NCBI GenBank assembly: GCA_027605045.1 | Contig: JAQFWX010000002.1 | Location: forward strand, 1,612,001 to 1,676,000 | Reading direction: 5' to 3' | Length of the DNA stretch: 64,000 bases | From: Phallus indusiatus | Taxonomy: Eukaryota > Basidiomycota > Agaricomycetes > Phallales > Phallaceae | Shown here: positions 60,392 to 64,000 of the stretch, piece after piece | Position numbering within the stretch: the first letter of the stretch is position 1 | Layout of the letters: each line of letters starts with the position of its first letter | The notes under the pieces: model-generated | What the model saw: only the letters and a program-made list of their open reading frames with translations | Database searches by the model: none | What the model was told of the DNA's origin: nothing | Made by a program: the position numbers and the translations under genes

Positions 60392-63300
60392 ATGTCATCA
60401 ACATTGTAAATTTATCAATATTAGCGTTGGAAAAACTATTAATGGATCTTTTTATCGCAGGCTGGAGGAGCATCGATATACGATCTCCGGTACGAATCAT
60501 TAATACAACATAGACTGCAGCTTAACGTACTTTTCTAGATATCAAACTGAAAAATCCTCCTGTTCCTTCTCTGAAGATTCACAAACGGATCTTCTTAATC
60601 GAAATCACCAAAATCATCGGTGGTGATAACGAACCATCGTCGAAGTTAGTCGAAGGACAGTCTCAAGGAAATCGGATTGTTTGGAGCGAACAGATTCTGT
60701 GGGTTCATTCATTAGATTAGACGAATTTATCGACTCTTTGGCTAATCAGTTTATTTGAAAAGCTATAATGCCACCGCCGATTTCAAGATTCACTTGAAAA
60801 TTATCATGAAAAAAGAGAAGAAAGAAAAAAAAGACAAGTCGGAGATTATCGGAGAGTATACAACAACTGCCGTGTCCGAACTTCTTCATAGATCATCTGG
60901 TATGTTTTACAATCTCTATTCTTATTTTCATATATAAATTAGTTCAGGAGTTTGTAACACTAGATTGGGCAATAAAAGTCAGTTAAGCTTTGTCATCAAG
61001 GAAGTTCGCTTCAAGGATATGCTCGACATGGCGAAACAGAAGAGCAAAGACATCTATTTTGCAGAAGGGAAATCTTGGTCCATGTTTTTCACGTATCTCG
61101 GAATCGTGAAGGAGGCAATAGATCCCGTTGCTTCGGTTCGCTTTTGATTACTAGCTTGTAATTAATCCTAACTAAAAAGCGTAGTTAAATCCATTAGCTC
61201 AACAAATTTGGAGCATTGTGTCCATGGTTCCGAGTGTAAGTTAGCATTTCATTGTATTTATGAAATTTCCACAATAGCTTACACGCCTGTTAGACCCTTC
61301 AAGCAAATGACGCTCGGACCAACAATATCAAAGAGTTATTCCAACAATTATTACTCATTTACGAGTACATAAATGAAGCGGATCGACTGTCTGTGCTTAG
61401 AGACACTCGGACCGATCAATTGAGACTCCTTATCGATAAAACCTGTGAATGTGTCGGACTCATCAAGGAATACACGGAGAATAATACAAGTAGCTGCTTT
61501 GTCTCTCTCTTTTCGTTCTCAGCTTAACGCAAGCCGTGGGGTGTTTTTTTCTAGCTACAAACCTCATAAAAGGGCCAATATTCGATGGCAGGATTTCGGA
61601 GTTCAAGAGATGGTTTAATCAAATCATGGAGCATAATAGAGATCTCATGTTGCTTCATATGGCATCAAATTCTGGTAGGTGTTTGTCATCCCTCGTGCGT
61701 GTACTTGATTACTGAGGTATTACATGTCAGAGATTTTCGATGTTCTTAGCGATATGCCATATGCCACCAGTGACGTTGGACTTGTCGAAGGGAAGAAATG
61801 TCTGTCGGGAACTCGCGAAACGCTCATCAAAGAAATAGAGGAGTGGGTTAATAAGGATACGACGGAACGTATTCTCATCCTCAGCGGACACGCAGGAACC
61901 GGGAAATCCGCAGTCGCTCACACAATTGCTACGAGTCTGAATGATCAACTTGGATCATTTTTCTGCTTCAATCAGAATAATAAAGAACTGGTCAAGTTCT
62001 TATTTAGCACTATCTCTCGCAACTTGGCCGATCGCGATGACTTGTGGAAACGAAATCTCGTACTGGCTGTCAAAGACATTGCGATTAGAAAGTCGTTGGA
62101 TCCCGAAAGGCAATTCAACGAGATGATTATCAAGCCGTCCAAAGGGACGACTAAGCGGCTAGTTATTATCATTGATGCCTTGGACGAAAGCGGTGATCAA
62201 AAGGAACGCAAGATCCTTCTGCCCTTGCTTTTTGAACGGAGCTCAGAACTTCCGAGCAACTATCGTATCATAATAACGTCTCGTCCCGAGCACGATATCA
62301 AAGCATTTCATCAGCATCGAAACGTTTGTTGTAAATATATGGCGGACGTTAACTCAACTGATACATTAAACGATATTCAACAAGTTCTCTCGCATGAGCT
62401 TTCTGGCATCTCGGAGACTTTGAACACGGTGGACAAGAATTGGTGTTCGCTATTGGCTCAGAGGGCACAAAGCCTTTTCATATGGGCGAAAATCGCATGC
62501 GACTACATTCTAGAACTCGATGAATTAGAAGCAGCGCAGCGACTCAGGATTGTCCTTTCCGAATCGACATCTAGCTTGTACGAGATGTATCACCGGGTTC
62601 TCGACGCCCAGCCAGGTTGTCAATTCGACAGCTATCTCGTTCCGTTGAAAAAATGCGTTGGAGCGGTCATAGTTTCACGAAAACCGCTTTCACTCTCGGA
62701 CCTGCAGGCGTTTTTCGGACCTATTTGTGGGGACAGCAAGAACGTTCAGGTTGTATTGAAGCTGTTGAATTCGCTATTTATTGGCCTCGACGGACAATCT
62801 ACCACCCACATTCAACCAATACACACTTCAGTCTTCGACTTCTTTCTCAGTTCCGATCAAAAGCCCGGGACACGGAATCGGTATTACATTGATACATCGG
62901 ACCAAAGTTCTTTCACGTACGCATGTCTACGGGTCATGAATGGGATGCTCCGGTTTAATATATGTGAACTGGAAACATCGCACAAACGCAATCGAGACAT
63001 ACCGAATTTTGAATCTAGAGTGGCGCAAGCACTTCCATCATGCTTGTCATATGCATGTTGTTTCTGGGCATACCACTTAGAACGTTCGGTCCTTAATACT
63101 GACCTTCGCGAACAAATATATGATCTTATGAACAAGAATTTACTGTACTTTTTCGAGGTTCTTAGTCTTTTGGGGGAAATCGAACACGGTCGTTCTGGAA
63201 TGCAGCGCTTAAGGAATATAACCGGAGTACGTTTTCTCATGTTGGACATATGCTCAAATCATGAAATTTCATAGGGCAAGGATCACGAATTATATGCTTG

Positions 63301-64000
63301 GGCAGTCGAAGCATCAAAATTTCTTTGGGTGTTTGGAAGCATGATGACTGAGAGCACACCACATCTTTACCTTTCCGCCCTTCCTTATATCTCAAAGGAA
63401 TCATTCATATCATCACAATTTCTTCCTCAGTACCCGGGGCTTTTCAGCGTGGATATTGGTCAACCTATACTATCCCTCAGGCCTCAATTCAAAAACAGTC
63501 TTATGCAAAGAAATCCCTCATCACCTCCAAGCGTACTTGCTTTCTCCCCTCAAAACAGACAACTTGCAGTTGGCTTCCTCAACGGAGATTTATGGGTGTG
63601 GGATTATATTACTGGCGAAATGCTTTGTCAGACGAGTTCGAAAGAAGATGCGGCTGTCAGCAGTATCGTATTTTCATTGAATGGGGAACTGGTTTACTGT
63701 TGTTTTGAACATGGAGGTATCTTGATCTGGGAGGAAAAGACGAGGAATTTGTCATATGAGCCCAACGAAGGAATTGCGCCAAAAGGATGCCATTTTTGCG
63801 ATATATCTCCGGATGGACGTTTTGTTGCTTTCAAGGCCGATGAAGCTATGATTTATGATAGAAAGACTCATGTCAAACCCTTTGAAGACATTCCAGGTTT
63901 CTACCATTGGACAATTTCCCCTGAGTCGAATGCGGTTATGGTCTCCTCAAGAGGAAGGTTCGTTGGCATTCAGCCTGAAATGGAGGTGTTGCGACTTTGG
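60392..64000 (+). CDS. NLR-type protein: C2-like N-terminus, NACHT ATPase, WD40 repeats (runs off window)
   Basis: A tiny first exon (60392-60405, MSSTL) joins exons 60461-60489 and 60539 onward, giving LLEEHRYTISDIKLKN and a C2-like region (LKIHKRIFLIEITKI, WSEQIL, YNATADFKIHLKI). Helical segments follow to about 61680 (LQANDARTNNIKELFQQLLLIYEYI; ISEFKRWFNQIMEHNRDLM). The NACHT domain starts near 61790 (CLSGTRETLIKEIEEW). Its Walker A is GHAGTGKS (61886-61909) and Walker B is LVIIIDALDES (62159-62191). IIITSRPEHDI and LFIWAKIACDYI follow, as usual in fungal NACHT proteins. An intron at 63227-63274 leads to GKDHELYAWAVEASKFLW, then WD40-like repeats (SVLAFSPQNRQLAVGFLNGDLWVWD, SSIVFSLNGELVYCC) that continue past the end. 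Such proteins act in non-self recognition and cell death. No frameshift was seen. Confidence 0.88.

Overview
This is fungal nuclear DNA, almost certainly from an Agaricomycete (mushroom-forming Basidiomycota). Genes are dense on both strands and split by many short GT-AG introns of about 45-70 bases. One gene has 15 exons, three of them only 19 nt long. The gene content also fits: tandem F-box proteins, a DUF1996 secreted protein, a CPL1-like secreted protein, a GH74 xyloglucanase, a reducing polyketide synthase and a NACHT-WD40 protein. No bacterial, viral or intact transposon genes were seen.

Layout. 0-8.6 kb is gene-poor. It holds a possible terminal exon at the left edge, a small secreted CPL1-like protein (+), an intact eight-exon short-chain dehydrogenase (-), a degenerate tRNA-Met-like sequence and one weak secreted-peptide candidate. 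8.6-12.3 kb holds two tandem F-box paralogues (+). 12.7-22 kb is housekeeping and regulatory on +: C-4 methylsterol oxidase (ERG25), a large protein with four double-stranded-RNA-binding-like repeats plus RG-rich and disordered tails, and an O-acetylhomoserine sulfhydrylase-type PLP enzyme (MET17). Next come a two-finger C2H2-like protein (-) and a SulP-STAS-cyclic-nucleotide-binding transporter of the yeast Ygr125w/Vsb1 type (+). 30.6-39.8 kb carries two secreted proteins on -: GH74 and DUF1996 with a 380-residue Ser/Gly-rich tail. 39.8-46.0 kb is a gene desert. 46.0-55.4 kb is one very large polyketide synthase (+), read as KS-AT-DH-MT-(degenerate ER)-KR-ACP-reductase. It is followed by a conserved acidic protein of unknown function (+) and a METTL7-like methyltransferase (-). 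The window ends inside a C2-like/NACHT/WD40 NLR-type gene (+).

How the genes fit together. ERG25 and MET17 are primary metabolism. GH74, the DUF1996 protein and the CPL1-like protein are secreted and fit a plant-matter-degrading or host-associated lifestyle. The polyketide synthase is the core of a possible small secondary-metabolite locus. No cytochrome P450, trans-enoyl reductase or pathway transcription factor lies within this window, and the nearest tailoring candidate is the methyltransferase 2.8 kb downstream. Exon coordinates are given where I could make the reading frame close through all splice sites. They rest on hand splicing, not on transcript data.
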